From Bacilli bacterium (GTDB lineage: Bacteria > Bacillota_I > Bacilli_A > RFN20 > CAG-288): DNA of 64,000 bases. Below, piece after piece: positions 14,210-23,311 of the stretch. The notes under the pieces were generated by a model, which saw only the letters and a list, made by a program, of their open reading frames with translations, made no database searches and had not been told where the DNA came from. The stretch covers positions 2,015,824 to 2,079,823 of the forward strand of contig JALCLG010000001.1 of assembly GCA_022647725.1 (NCBI GenBank). Reading direction: 5' to 3'. The first letter of the stretch is position 1. Every line of letters begins with the position of its first letter. The translations under genes were made by a program, and so were the position numbers.

Positions 14210-16939
14210 TTATTTCCCTTCGGCTTTCTTGACGATGGCGGCACAGCGATGGCAGAGCGGATGTCCATCGACGTTTTCGGTCTCATCAAAATAGTTCCAG
14301 CAGCGGTCACATTTCGTGCCGGCATGCTTGCTGACGGCATTGGTCTCACTGACCTTGAAGGAAGAGACAATCAGGACGGAGGCCAGACTGGCTTCACCCA
14401 GTTTGCCGATCAGTGCCTTCTCCTCGTCATTGGCGGGAGCATAGCTGACACTGGCTTCGCTGGAAGAACCGATTACGCCGGACTGACGGACAGGCTCAAT
14501 CAGACTGTTGATCTTGGCCCGTAACGCCACCAAGGTCTGATAATCCTTGCTCATCGTCGGATCGACCGGTCCGAGATTCGGATAGGCTTCCAAGGCAACG
14601 TTGGCCAGATGGGTCTTCAGCGGCAAGGCTTCATAGACTTCTTCCATGGTGAAGCAAAGAATCGGCGAATAGGCGATGGCTAAGGCTTTCACGATGTGGA
14701 AGAGGACACACTGAGTGTTCTTCCGCGAAGGCGAATCCTTCTCATCGCAATAGAGCGTGTCTTTCTTGAAATCAAGGTAGAAGGACGAGAGGTCGTTGAC
14801 CATGAAGGTATTGACTTCATCGCTGACCCCGGCAAAGTTATAGCTGTCGTAATCCTTCATCATGGCCGTGATGACTTCGTCAAGACGGTTGAGCATCAGA
14901 CGGTCAAGATAACTTAACTCGGTCGGCTGATAATCAGGATTGTAGACCTCGGTCCCGCTGTCAAAGAGATTGGTCAGCATGAACTTGAAGGTGTTGCGGA
15001 TCTTCTTGTATTGCTCGGAGCAGACCTTCAGGAGATCCTGGGTGAGCTTGATCTCGGCAGTCGTGTAATCGATGGATGTCGTCCAGAGACGGAGAATATC
15101 GGCACCATAGCTGTCGCAGATGGTGACCGGATCGATGCCATTCTTCTTGGACTTTGAGAACTTCTCGCCGTTCTGATCGACTAAGAAGCCATGGGTGATG
15201 ATTTCCTTGTACGGTGCCTTGCCCTGGGTAGCCACGGCAAGAATCATCGAAGAGTTATACCAGCCACGATACTGGTCGTTGCCTTCAAAATAGATATCGG
15301 CAGGGAAAGGATGCTTTAAGGCAATATCCGCGGAGTAGAAGGAAGAACCGGAATCAAACCAGACATCCATGATGTCCTTTTCCTTAGTGAACTGACCGTG
15401 CGGCGAATGCGGATTATGATAGCCTTCCGGCAAGAGCTCGTTGGCTGTCTTCTCATACCAGATATCGCTGCCCTGTTCACGGAAAAGCTTTTCCACATGC
15501 TCAAAGAGCACCGGATCCAACAAGGGCTCGCCGTCTTCGCCATAGAAAATCGGAATCGGCACGCCCCAGAGACGCTGACGGGAAATGCACCAGTCATCCC
15601 GGTTGGAGAGCATGTTCTCGAAACGGACCTTGCCCCAATCCGGAATATAGGTGACCTTCTCGGCTTCGGAAAGCAGCTTGTCCTTGATCTTGCTGATGGA
15701 GCAGAACCACTGGCTGGTAGCACGGAAAATGGTCGGCTTCTTGGTCCGCCAGTCATGCGGATAGCTGTGAACGATGTCTTCTTCAAGGAGCAGTGCCTGC
15801 TCCCGCTTGAGGATCTCAATGACTTTGTCGTTGGCGGCCTCATAGAAAAGACCGGCCAGTTCCGGACCGGCACTTTGCATCATATAACCCTTCTCATCGA
15901 CCGGGCAATAGGGCTCGATGCCATACTTCTTGGCCACCCGGTAATCGTCAAGACCATGGCCTGAGGCGATATGGACGCAGCCCGTGCCACTGTCGGAGGT
16001 GACATAGTCATCGCTCATCAGAATGGACTTCTGATCAAGGAAAGGATGCTTACAGATGACGCCTTCCATCTCTTTGCCGGTGAAGGTTTCCAGTTTCTCG
16101 AACTTGGCAAACCCGAACTTGGCTTTGAGACTCTCGGCTAAGGAAGCTAAGACAACAAATCTTCCCTGATCGGTATCGAAGAGACCGTATTCCATTCCCG
16201 GATTGAGGCAGATGCCTTGGTTGGCAGGAAGGGTCCACGGCGTCGTGGTCCAGATGACGAAATAATCGCCCGGTTTCACCAGGGCGTTGCCCTGGGTGAC
16301 CTTGAATTTCACATAGATCGTCTTGGCCGTGACATCCTTGTATTCGATTTCGGCTTCGGCTAAGGCCGACTCACTCGACGGCGACCAGTTGACCGGTTTC
16401 AGACCTTTGTAAATCAGGCCGTCCATGGCCATCTGAGCAAAGAGATGAATCTGGTTAGCCTCATAGTCCCGGTCCAAGGTGAGGTAAGGATGGTCATAAT
16501 CCCCGACCACGCCCAGACGGAGGATCTGCTGACGCTGACGGTCGACCTGAGTCAAGGCATAATCCCGGCATTTCTTACGGAATTCAGCCGGCGGAGTCGT
16601 CCGACGGTCCACGCCGCTCTTGGTGACGCAAAGCTCAATCGGAAGGCCATGCGTATCCCAGCCTGGCGTATAAGGAACATAAAAGCCTTCCAGGTTCTTG
16701 CTGCGGATGATGATATCCTTGATGATCTTGTTTAAAGCATGGCCGGCATGAATCTCGTTGTTGGCATAAGGCGGACCATCATGCAGATAGAAGGCCGGTT
16801 TGCCTTCGTTGTGCTTTAACAGCATCTGATAAAGACCGATTTTCTTGAAATTCTCGACCATCAGCGGTTCACGCTGAGGGAGATTGGCTCTCATCGGGAA
16901 GGTGCCTTTCGGCATCAGTAAGGTATCTTTGATTTCCAT
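14210..16939 (-). CDS. ileS: Isoleucyl-tRNA synthetase
   Basis: 909 residues, full length. The HIGH box is in DGPPYANNEIHAGHALNK and the KMSKS box reads EKFSKSKKNGIDP. The CP1 editing domain carries WTTTPWTLPANQG and DYVTSDSGTGCVHIASGHG. The C-terminus ends in a zinc knuckle (CDRCWNYFDE...CHRCAAIV), so this is the bacterial type I enzyme. An SD (AAGGAGG) and a close sigma-A promoter precede it. The leader is only about 35 nt, so there is no T-box. Confidence 0.97.
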   Translation of the reverse strand: MEIKDTLLMPKGTFPMRANLPQREPLMVENFKKIGLYQMLLKHNEGKPAFYLHDGPPYANNEIHAGHALNKIIKDIIIRSKNLEGFYVPYTPGWDTHGLPIELCVTKSGVDRRTTPPAEFRKKCRDYALTQVDRQRQQILRLGVVGDYDHPYLTLDRDYEANQIHLFAQMAMDGLIYKGLKPVNWSPSSESALAEAEIEYKDVTAKTIYVKFKVTQGNALVKPGDYFVIWTTTPWTLPANQGICLNPGMEYGLFDTDQGRFVVLASLAESLKAKFGFAKFEKLETFTGKEMEGVICKHPFLDQKSILMSDDYVTSDSGTGCVHIASGHGLDDYRVAKKYGIEPYCPVDEKGYMMQSAGPELAGLFYEAANDKVIEILKREQALLLEEDIVHSYPHDWRTKKPTIFRATSQWFCSISKIKDKLLSEAEKVTYIPDWGKVRFENMLSNRDDWCISRQRLWGVPIPIFYGEDGEPLLDPVLFEHVEKLFREQGSDIWYEKTANELLPEGYHNPHSPHGQFTKEKDIMDVWFDSGSSFYSADIALKHPFPADIYFEGNDQYRGWYNSSMILAVATQGKAPYKEIITHGFLVDQNGEKFSKSKKNGIDPVTICDSYGADILRLWTTSIDYTTAEIKLTQDLLKVCSEQYKKIRNTFKFMLTNLFDSGTEVYNPDYQPTELSYLDRLMLNRLDEVITAMMKDYDSYNFAGVSDEVNTFMVNDLSSFYLDFKKDTLYCDEKDSPSRKNTQCVLFHIVKALAIAYSPILCFTMEEVYEALPLKTHLANVALEAYPNLGPVDPTMSKDYQTLVALRAKINSLIEPVRQSGVIGSSSEASVSYAPANDEEKALIGKLGEASLASVLIVSSFKVSETNAVSKHAGTKCDRCWNYFDETENVDGHPLCHRCAAIVKKAEGK

Positions 16940-16980
16940 CGTCTATCCTCCTTAAAAGGCGTCTGTTTTTTGACTTTACT

Positions 16981-17009
16981 ATTATAAAGGCTTTGGGAGC
17001 TTAACACAA
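16981..17009 (-). promoter_or_regulatory. Sigma-A promoter of ileS
   Basis: TTGTGT (17004-17009), a 17-nt spacer, TATAAT (16981-16986). It lies downstream of the terminator at 17041, so ileS is transcribed independently of tRNA-Phe. Confidence 0.75.
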
Positions 17010-17040
17010 CGACAAAACAACGCACAGCAACCCCGGAAAC

Positions 17041-17069
17041 AAAAAATCCAACCCTTGCGGATTGGATTC
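17041..17069 (-). terminator. Strong terminator on the minus strand upstream of the ileS promoter
   Basis: AATCCAATCC-GCAA-GGGTTGGATT gives a ten-pair stem (one G-T) with a GCAA loop, followed by six T on the minus strand. It implies that a transcript from 17070-17270 ends here. Confidence 0.75.
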
Positions 17070-17260
17070 TTGTTTCAATGCGTGTTAAACACAGGAAACC
17101 GATAATTAGGTATCTAAACCGGTTGGGCACGCAAATCCGTCACTTACCATAGAAAAACCATTGGCACCACATCCGTCAACTCAAAAGGCTGCCATTGTCT
17201 TTCGCAATAGGCAAATAGGAAACACACCTGTTATTTGAAAAGTCACGGACAAATAACGGA
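17070..17260 (-). ncRNA. Candidate structured small RNA (unidentified)
   Basis: This 190-nt stretch has no credible ORF. It lies between the tRNA-Phe terminator and a second strong terminator, both on the minus strand. Minus-strand pairing includes a closing stem (17221-17227 with 17080-17086, seven pairs with one G-T), a hairpin at 17191-17212 (GCC.ATTG type) and a nested hairpin at 17097-17124 (AACCG/CGGTT enclosing TTAG/CTAA). A further 8-bp perfect inverted repeat (17230-17237/17250-17257) lies just upstream. The size and shape would suit a 6S-like RNA, but I see no diagnostic sequence or convincing promoter. Confidence 0.3.
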
Positions 17261-17274
17261 TAGTGAAAACAAAA

Positions 17275-17294
17275 AAGCCCTCGGTTGAGGGCTT
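17275..17294 (-). terminator. Terminator of tRNA-Phe
   Basis: AAGCCCTC-AACC-GAGGGCTT followed by a T-tract on the minus strand, 12 nt after the tRNA 3' end. Confidence 0.85.
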
Positions 17295-17305
17295 ATTTAC
17301 TTCAA

Positions 17306-17381
17306 TGGTGGCCCAAGGCAGGGTCGAACTGCCGACACCAGCATTTTCAGTGCTGTGCTCTGCCAGCTGAGCTATCGGGCC
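17306..17381 (-). tRNA. tRNA-Phe (anticodon GAA)
   Basis: 76 nt with the CCA end encoded. The acceptor GGCCCGA pairs with TTGGGCC (one mismatch-type pair), the D arm is GCTCAGCTGGCAGAGC, the anticodon loop is CTGAAAA, and the T arm contains GTTCGAC. Its own promoter and terminator flank it. Confidence 0.95.
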
Positions 17382-17402
17382 ATCTAGTTTTGAAGCTTTG
17401 TT

Positions 17403-17431
17403 AGTATATCAAAGAAAAAACGGATATTCAA
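17403..17431 (-). promoter_or_regulatory. Sigma-A promoter of tRNA-Phe
   Basis: TTGAAT (17426-17431), a 17-nt spacer, TATACT (17403-17408). Confidence 0.75.
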
Positions 17432-17643
17432 GTAGATTTCAAGTCCCAAGCCCTCCCCTGAAAAAGTCTTGAGAAGCGGGAAACCTTTTTGGCATCCTCG
17501 GGAAGAAACTGAGACCCGGAAAACGCCTTTGAAAGAAAGACAGGTTTTCTCTTTTTGACCAATTTTGAAGAAAAATCTTTCAAATTTTTTTGACTTTCTT
17601 CAGCCGAGGCCTTTGAGGAGCATCAAATCCAGGCTACCCTTAG

Positions 17644-17655
17644 CCGAAATTTCGG
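17644..17655. repeat. Perfect 12-bp palindrome CCGAAATTTCGG
   Basis: This lies in the AT-rich, gene-free stretch 17432-17825. It is followed 13 bp later by a related half-site AAATTTCCGA. A dimeric protein could bind here, but no regulator is identified. Confidence 0.4.
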
Positions 17656-17678
17656 ATTTTTCAAATTTCCGATACCAC

Positions 17679-17744
17679 CTTAATGAGACAAATATTGGAC
17701 AAATCTGCAACTTATTTTAGACTTGTTTTGAACTTATTTTGAAC
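17679..17744. repeat. Phased 11-bp repeat array A (six units)
   Basis: Six consecutive 11-mers each end in AC on the plus strand: CTTAATGAGAC, AAATATTGGAC, AAATCTGCAAC, TTATTTTAGAC, TTGTTTTGAAC, TTATTTTGAAC. The period equals about one helical turn. On the minus strand the array ends in GTCTCATTAAG, the same 11-mer that ends array B at 26088-26098. It lies just upstream of the promoter of the Sel1 gene. Confidence 0.6.
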
Positions 17745-17770
17745 CTTTTCCAAGGGCAAAAATTTAGTCC

Positions 17771-17799
17771 TTGATTTTCCGAAATCAATCGTTTATATT
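17771..17799 (+). promoter_or_regulatory. Promoter of the Sel1 gene with an overlapping palindrome
   Basis: TTGATT (17771-17776), a 17-nt spacer, TATATT (17794-17799). A perfect inverted repeat TTGATTT-TCCG-AAATCAA (17771-17788) covers the -35 box, a likely operator position. Confidence 0.6.
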
Positions 17800-17825
17800 G
17801 GCCGAAACGAAAGGAAATCCTCACG

Positions 17826-18968
17826 ATGGAAACTCAAAAGGAAAACGTGGATTATGCAGCTGAAGATTTCGGCTTTAAAGACTGTCTTGCCTCTCCCTGG
17901 AAGTTTCGCTATCCTCCGTTTCGGAGCATGGAATATCTGGCTTATCTGAAGAAGAAGGAACGTGAGGATGGCCTGACGGATGAAGAAGAAGTCTTGGAAG
18001 CTTATCTGCTTTATATCCGGCGGGAAGCCCTGCCGGAAGGCCTCGTCTATAACGTCATCCTCAAAGCCAACCAAGGCAAGGCCCGGTTTTGTTATCTCTT
18101 AGGTATCTTCCATTGGGAAGGCTATTCCCCCTATCTGCAGTCCAGCTACCAGTCCTATGACTTCTTCGTCAAAGCCTACCGTGGGAAAGTAAAAGCAGCC
18201 TGCCTGTATCTGGGAATCCTATCCCTGCTTGGCAAAGGCACCAGCCGCAATGTCCCTAAAGCCATCTCCTATCTGAAAGAAGCCCAGCCTAGCCGGGAAA
18301 AGGACCGCTGGCTTGGCTTAGCCTTACTGGAAACCGGCCAAGACAGCCAAGGGATTCCGCTCTTGAAACGGGCCGAAGAAGACGGCGATGGGGTCAGCTC
18401 CTACTATCTGGGAATGACCTATCTTCAGGGAAATCACGTTTCCAAAGACGAGGAAGCCGCCTTCGGCCACTTCGTCCTGGGAGCCGAGAAACGGTCGCAG
18501 GCCTGCTGCAAGGAAGCGGCCTTATTAGCCTATGACGGCCGCGGCACGGACAAGGATTCCTTGATGGCTTTGGCCTATTTCCTCAAGGCCAAGGATGACC
18601 CCTACTGCTGTTTCCGGGCAGCCGAGATCCTCGAGGACCATCCCAGCATGAATCAGAGCCAGGTGAAAGGTCTTTACCTGAAGAGCTATCATCTGGGCTA
18701 TCTGGAAGGCGGCTTCCGCTATGCCAAAGCCCACCTCCATCATGAAGAGGAGGCCCGGGTCATCGCCCAGACGTTAGCCAGCAAATACCCGGAACTCTAT
18801 TTCCACCTCTATCTCGAATATTACCATCAGAACGGCACCCAGGGAAACGAGTACCTGCGGGCCGGAATGCTCCTCGGCGACCCCAGCTGTCTGGCCGAGG
18901 GGAGAAAACACCACCGTTTTTCCCGTTTTCTCCAAAAACTGGACAGCAAGGTTTCTCCTCAGGAATAA
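17826..18968 (+). CDS. Sel1-like tetratricopeptide repeat protein
   Basis: 380 residues, no signal peptide or membrane helix. From about residue 100 there are several Sel1-type helical repeats, for example AACLYLGILSLLGKGTSRNVPKAISYL and VSSYYLGMTYLQGNHVSKDEEAAFGHF. Such proteins act as scaffolds for protein-protein contacts, so no enzymatic role is implied. The ATG follows an AAAGGAAA SD. Its upstream region is the most repeat-rich non-coding stretch in the window, which suggests tight control. Partner unknown. Confidence 0.75.
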   Translation: METQKENVDYAAEDFGFKDCLASPWKFRYPPFRSMEYLAYLKKKEREDGLTDEEEVLEAYLLYIRREALPEGLVYNVILKANQGKARFCYLLGIFHWEGYSPYLQSSYQSYDFFVKAYRGKVKAACLYLGILSLLGKGTSRNVPKAISYLKEAQPSREKDRWLGLALLETGQDSQGIPLLKRAEEDGDGVSSYYLGMTYLQGNHVSKDEEAAFGHFVLGAEKRSQACCKEAALLAYDGRGTDKDSLMALAYFLKAKDDPYCCFRAAEILEDHPSMNQSQVKGLYLKSYHLGYLEGGFRYAKAHLHHEEEARVIAQTLASKYPELYFHLYLEYYHQNGTQGNEYLRAGMLLGDPSCLAEGRKHHRFSRFLQKLDSKVSPQE

Positions 18969-18988
18969 AAGGCAAAGTCCGCCTATCC

Positions 18989-19006
18989 ATGGTAAAATAG
19001 TGGACG
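18989..19006 (+). promoter_or_regulatory. Extended -10 promoter of the helicase-nuclease gene, next to the start codon
   Basis: TGGTAAAAT (TGn plus TAAAAT at 18993-18998) is followed by eight bases before ATG 19007, with no SD. Confidence 0.45.
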
Positions 19007-21421
19007 ATGACCACGTTTTACCTGTCCGTCCACGATATCGTTGATGTCATTCTGCGCCGCGGGCATTTGGACACCCGCGTTTTCAATCGTGCCTCGATGC
19101 AGGAAGGCAGCCGGCTCCATGCCCTCTATCAGGGGGAGCAGGGATCCGATTATCTTTCCGAATATCCGCTGGAATATACCTTTCTATCCAAAGACTTCGC
19201 CTATGTCGTCAACGGCAAAGCGGATGGCGTGATGATTGCCCCCAACGGTGCCGTAACCGTTGAGGAAATCAAGACGACCGTCGCCGACCTGGATGAGTTC
19301 ATCCATGACCATGCCCAGTGGCATCTCGGTCAGGCAATCTTCTATGCCTACATCATCGCCAAGGACCGGAATCTCAGCTCCGTCACCATCGTGATGACCT
19401 ATCTCAAGCAGAACAACACCCATATCCGCAAACAGATCCGCCAGGTCTATACCCTGGAGGAACTGGAAGCCTTCGTCAATGACGTCATTGCCCGCTATAC
19501 CCGTTACTGGGAGAAGGTGATGGCCTTCAAGAAGGAACGGAATCTTTCAGTGAAGGATCTGCCTTTCCCGTTTAAGAGTCTCCGACCCGGTCAGCAGGAG
19601 ATGATGGCGTTTGTCGACAAGGCCGCCGACGAGAAGAAGCAGGTCTTCATCGAAGCCCCGACCGGCATCGGCAAAACCGTCTCCGTCCTCTATCCGCTGG
19701 TGAAACGCTTTGCCACGAAAGCCACGGACCGCATCTTCTATCTGACCAACAAGAACTCCATCAAGAAGGTGGCCATGGAGACCTTGCGGATCTTCAGCCA
19801 GGACAAAGCCAAGATCAAAGCCGTGGAGTTCACCTCCAAGGAGAATATCTGTTTCAACGACAAGAAGGGACACTGCAATCCCGATGAATGTCCTTTTGCC
19901 AGGAATTACTACGATAAACTGCTGGATGCCATCTTTGACGCTCTGAACCGATATGACCTCTTCGATAGGGCCACGATCGAATCTTTATGTTTTGAAAAGA
20001 CGATGTGTCCCTTCGAGTTCCAGATTGACTTATCCAACTATGCCGATGTCCTGGTCTGCGACTATACCTATGTCTATGACTACCACGACCGGCTCGGCCT
20101 GGAAGACGACAATCAGGCTCACCGGCACACGGAGCTTCTGGTCGATGAATGCCACAACCTCCCCGACCGCGTCCGGGACATGTACTCCCTGACGTTGGAT
20201 GTCCACGAACTCGAGAAGGCCTTATCCTTGTGCAGCGGGCGGGAGTTTGTGCTCCTCAAAGCCCATATTCTGGATCTTCAGAAGGCCATTGATGCCATTG
20301 AGATTCCCGAGGACGATCCCGATGTCCAGCATAATCGTCTCCATCTGCTGGATGTCGTTCCCCCAGCTTTTGAGAAGGCCGTCACCGACGGCATCAGCGA
20401 CATCAAGGAACTGCTGAAGAAGCATACCGACCTGGTCACGGATCCGTTGCTGGATTATTTCTATTTGCTTAACAGCGCCCTTTATCTCTGTCAGCTTTTG
20501 GATCAGCCGGACACCCGACCGTCGTTCCTCTTTTATGTGATGGTGGATTCTGAGCGGAAGGTGGAAGCCGTCCGGATTGCCAATCTCGACAGCCGTCCTC
20601 TGATCAAGGAAGGCTCGGATCTTTTTGAGTCGGTCATCTATTTCTCCGCCACGCTCTCGCCGAAAGAGTATTACATCGACCTGCTCGGCGGTGACAGCAA
20701 GGACCTGTCCAACCGGCTGATTCTGTCGTCGCCTTTCCCGTTAGCCAACCGCAAGGTCTTTGTCTCGACGTCCCTGTCGCTTTATTACCGGGACCGCGAC
20801 AACACCCTGTTTGAAGTCTTCTCGCTGGTGAAGACCGCCTGTTCAATGAAGAAAGGCAACTACTTTGTCTTCTGCCCTTCGTTTGATTATCTCGATGCCT
20901 TAGCCAATCTTTTCAGTCAGGATCCTTTGGATGACTGCCTGCTGCTGACCCAAGGGCACAGCATGAGCGAGACGGGCCGTGAGGAGTTCCTGGCTCATTT
21001 CCAGGCGGACAATCCTCAGACGACGATCGGCCTCATGGTCTTAGGCGGCATTTTCAGCGAAGGCATCGATCTGGTCGGTGACCGCCTCATCGGCAGCATC
21101 GTCATCTCCGTGGGTCTGCCGCAAATGAACTTTGAAAGAGACCGGCTGATGGATTATTATGATAAGACGAGCACCCCCGAGGAAAAGCAGAAAGGCTTCT
21201 CCTATGCTTACACTTACCCGGGCGTCAACCGGGTCTTGCAGGCCGCCGGACGGGTGATCCGGACGGATCAGGATGTCGGCTTCATGCTCTTCATTGACAG
21301 TCGCTTTAAGTATTCGCTCTATCGGAAAGTGTTCCAGGAGATCTACCCGGATGCCACCTATCTCTACTCCAAAGGTCAGCTGAAGCTGGAACTCCGCCAA
21401 TTCTGGGGGAACAAGAAATGA
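19007..21421 (+). CDS. PD-(D/E)XK nuclease fused to an XPD/DinG-type Fe-S DNA helicase
   Basis: 804 residues. The N-terminal about 170 residues resemble a Cas4/RecB-type nuclease: GKADGV (Asp about 73), VEEIKTT (Glu about 86-87, Lys 89), then a Q-x-x-x-Y-like helix ([11 protein letters not shown]). The helicase part has Walker [10 protein letters not shown] (216-224), a Fe-S cluster insert with Cys in [19 protein letters not shown] and MCPFEF, the DEAH-type box [12 protein letters not shown], the motif IYFSATLSP, and the C-terminal [12 protein letters not shown]. It is an SF2 5'-3' helicase of the DinG/Rad3 type, probably for repair or recombination. lepA overlaps its end by 4 bp. Confidence 0.85.
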   Translation: MTTFYLSVHDIVDVILRRGHLDTRVFNRASMQEGSRLHALYQGEQGSDYLSEYPLEYTFLSKDFAYVVNGKADGVMIAPNGAVTVEEIKTTVADLDEFIHDHAQWHLGQAIFYAYIIAKDRNLSSVTIVMTYLKQNNTHIRKQIRQVYTLEELEAFVNDVIARYTRYWEKVMAFKKERNLSVKDLPFPFKSLRPGQQEMMAFVDKAADEKKQVFIEAPTGIGKTVSVLYPLVKRFATKATDRIFYLTNKNSIKKVAMETLRIFSQDKAKIKAVEFTSKENICFNDKKGHCNPDECPFARNYYDKLLDAIFDALNRYDLFDRATIESLCFEKTMCPFEFQIDLSNYADVLVCDYTYVYDYHDRLGLEDDNQAHRHTELLVDECHNLPDRVRDMYSLTLDVHELEKALSLCSGREFVLLKAHILDLQKAIDAIEIPEDDPDVQHNRLHLLDVVPPAFEKAVTDGISDIKELLKKHTDLVTDPLLDYFYLLNSALYLCQLLDQPDTRPSFLFYVMVDSERKVEAVRIANLDSRPLIKEGSDLFESVIYFSATLSPKEYYIDLLGGDSKDLSNRLILSSPFPLANRKVFVSTSLSLYYRDRDNTLFEVFSLVKTACSMKKGNYFVFCPSFDYLDALANLFSQDPLDDCLLLTQGHSMSETGREEFLAHFQADNPQTTIGLMVLGGIFSEGIDLVGDRLIGSIVISVGLPQMNFERDRLMDYYDKTSTPEEKQKGFSYAYTYPGVNRVLQAAGRVIRTDQDVGFMLFIDSRFKYSLYRKVFQEIYPDATYLYSKGQLKLELRQFWGNKK

Positions 21422-23238
21422 TCTTCGATAATCAGCATATCCGTAACTTCTGCGTCGTGGCCCATATCGATCACGGCAAAAGCACCCTCTGCGACCGGAT
21501 TCTGGAAAAGACCGGTGCCGTCGAGCTAAGAGACCTGCAGCCTCAGCTTTTGGATGATATGTCGATTGAACGGGAGCGGGGCATCACCATCAAGCTCAAT
21601 GCCGTTTCCGTCACCTATCATGCCAAGAACGGCGAAGACTATCTTTTCAACCTGATCGACACTCCTGGCCATGTCGACTTCACCTATGAGGTCAGCCGTT
21701 CCTTACGGGCCTGCGAAGGCGCCATCCTGGTGGTCGATGCCACCCAGGGCGTTCAGGCACAGACCTTGGCCAACGGCTACCTGGCGTTGGATAACGGGCT
21801 GAAACTGCTGCCGGTCATCAACAAGATCGACCTGCCTTCCGCCGATGTCGAACGGTGTCAGTTGGAGCTGATCGATACCCTCCAGATCGATCCAGACCGC
21901 TGCCTTTCCGTTTCCGCCAAGACCGGTCAGGGCGTTGAGGAAATGCTGGAACATATCGTCACGGATCTGCCGGCGCCGCACGGCGATATCCAGGCCCCTT
22001 TCAAGGCCTTGATCTTCGACAGCCGCTTCGATTCCTATCGGGGCGTCATCGTCATGATCCGAGTCTTCGACGGCAAAATCAGCGTTGGCGATAAGATCAA
22101 GCTGATGGCCGATGGCGTGGTTTATACCGTTACCGAATTAGGTATGCGAACCCCGAAAGAAGAAAAGACGGAGTTCCTCAAGGTCGGGGAAGTCGGTTAC
22201 CTTGCCGCTTCGATTAAAAATATCAAAGATGTCAGTGTCGGCGATACCATTACCGGTGCTGACAATCCGACCGACAAGCCCCTGATGGGATTCCGTAAAT
22301 CCCAGCCGATGGTCTTCGCCGGTCTCTATCCCAGCGATAACAAGGATTTCGAGAATCTCCATACAGCATTGGATAAGTTATCTCTCAACGATAGTGCCCT
22401 GGTCTATGAGCCGGAAACTTCCGTTGCCCTAGGCTCGGGTTTCCGTTGCGGTTTCTTAGGTCTTCTCCATATGGAAGTCATCCAGGAACGTCTGGAAGAG
22501 GAGTATGACCTGGATCTGGTCTGCACAGCCCCGAGTGTCGTCTATGAGATTCTCTTCACCGATGGCCACACGGAGTTCATCCAGAACCCGGCGGAATTCC
22601 CAAAGGATCATACCAAGGTCAAGCAGACCAAGGAGCCTTTCAGCAAGGTCGAAATCATGACCCCGAAGGACTATGTCGGCAACATCATGACGCTCTGCCA
22701 GAACAAACGCGGCGAGTACAAGACCATGACCTACATCGATGAGACCCGGGTTAAGCTCGAATACAAGATGCCGTTAAGCGAGATCGTCTTTGATTTCTTC
22801 GATAAACTCAAGAGCGTCTCCCAGGGCTATGCTTCCCTGGATTACGAGCTCTTAGGGGAAGAAGTCAGCGATGTGGAGCGGATGGACATCCTCCTCAACG
22901 GCGAACCCGTGGATGCTTTGACGACCATCGTCTACCGTCCCACGGCCTATTCGAGGGCGCGGGCGGTTGTCGATAAGCTCAAGGATGTCATTCCTAAGCA
23001 GCAGTTCGAGATCCCAGTCCAGGCAGCGTTCGGCAGCAAGGTCATTGCCCGGGCTGACATCAAGGCCGTCCGGAAGGATGTTCTGGCCAAGTGCTATGGC
23101 GGCGATATTTCCCGTAAGAAGAAGCTCTTGGAGAAGCAGAAGCGCGGCAAGAAGCGGATGAAGGAATTCGGTAAGGTTCAGGTGCCGCAGGATGCCTTCA
23201 TTGCCATGCTGACGGTCGACGAAGGGACGGAAAAGTAG
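21418..23238 (+). CDS. lepA: Elongation factor 4 (LepA), back-translocating GTPase
   Basis: 606 residues, standard length. The G domain shows G1 [10 protein letters not shown]3 DTPGHVDF and G4 NKIDLP, then EF-G-like domains II, III and V. The LepA-specific C-terminal domain ends in [36 protein letters not shown]. It acts on stalled or mistranslocated ribosomes. The ATG overlaps the upstream stop (ATGA), so translation is coupled to the helicase. Confidence 0.97.
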   Translation: MIFDNQHIRNFCVVAHIDHGKSTLCDRILEKTGAVELRDLQPQLLDDMSIERERGITIKLNAVSVTYHAKNGEDYLFNLIDTPGHVDFTYEVSRSLRACEGAILVVDATQGVQAQTLANGYLALDNGLKLLPVINKIDLPSADVERCQLELIDTLQIDPDRCLSVSAKTGQGVEEMLEHIVTDLPAPHGDIQAPFKALIFDSRFDSYRGVIVMIRVFDGKISVGDKIKLMADGVVYTVTELGMRTPKEEKTEFLKVGEVGYLAASIKNIKDVSVGDTITGADNPTDKPLMGFRKSQPMVFAGLYPSDNKDFENLHTALDKLSLNDSALVYEPETSVALGSGFRCGFLGLLHMEVIQERLEEEYDLDLVCTAPSVVYEILFTDGHTEFIQNPAEFPKDHTKVKQTKEPFSKVEIMTPKDYVGNIMTLCQNKRGEYKTMTYIDETRVKLEYKMPLSEIVFDFFDKLKSVSQGYASLDYELLGEEVSDVERMDILLNGEPVDALTTIVYRPTAYSRARAVVDKLKDVIPKQQFEIPVQAAFGSKVIARADIKAVRKDVLAKCYGGDISRKKKLLEKQKRGKKRMKEFGKVQVPQDAFIAMLTVDEGTEK

Positions 23239-23311
23239 AATCTTAGTTTTTAATTAGTAATTAAATAGTAAAAGCCGGGGCTTTGTCCTATAATGGTGCT
23301 ATCGTAATCCC

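Noticed and set aside
16915..17130. 71-codon frame upstream of ileS on the minus strand
   Set aside because: It spans the terminator and the ileS promoter and overlaps the ileS start; not protein-like.
16940..17240. T-box riboswitch before ileS
   Set aside because: The ileS promoter lies only about 40 nt before the start codon, leaving no room for a T-box; the upstream terminator precedes the promoter.
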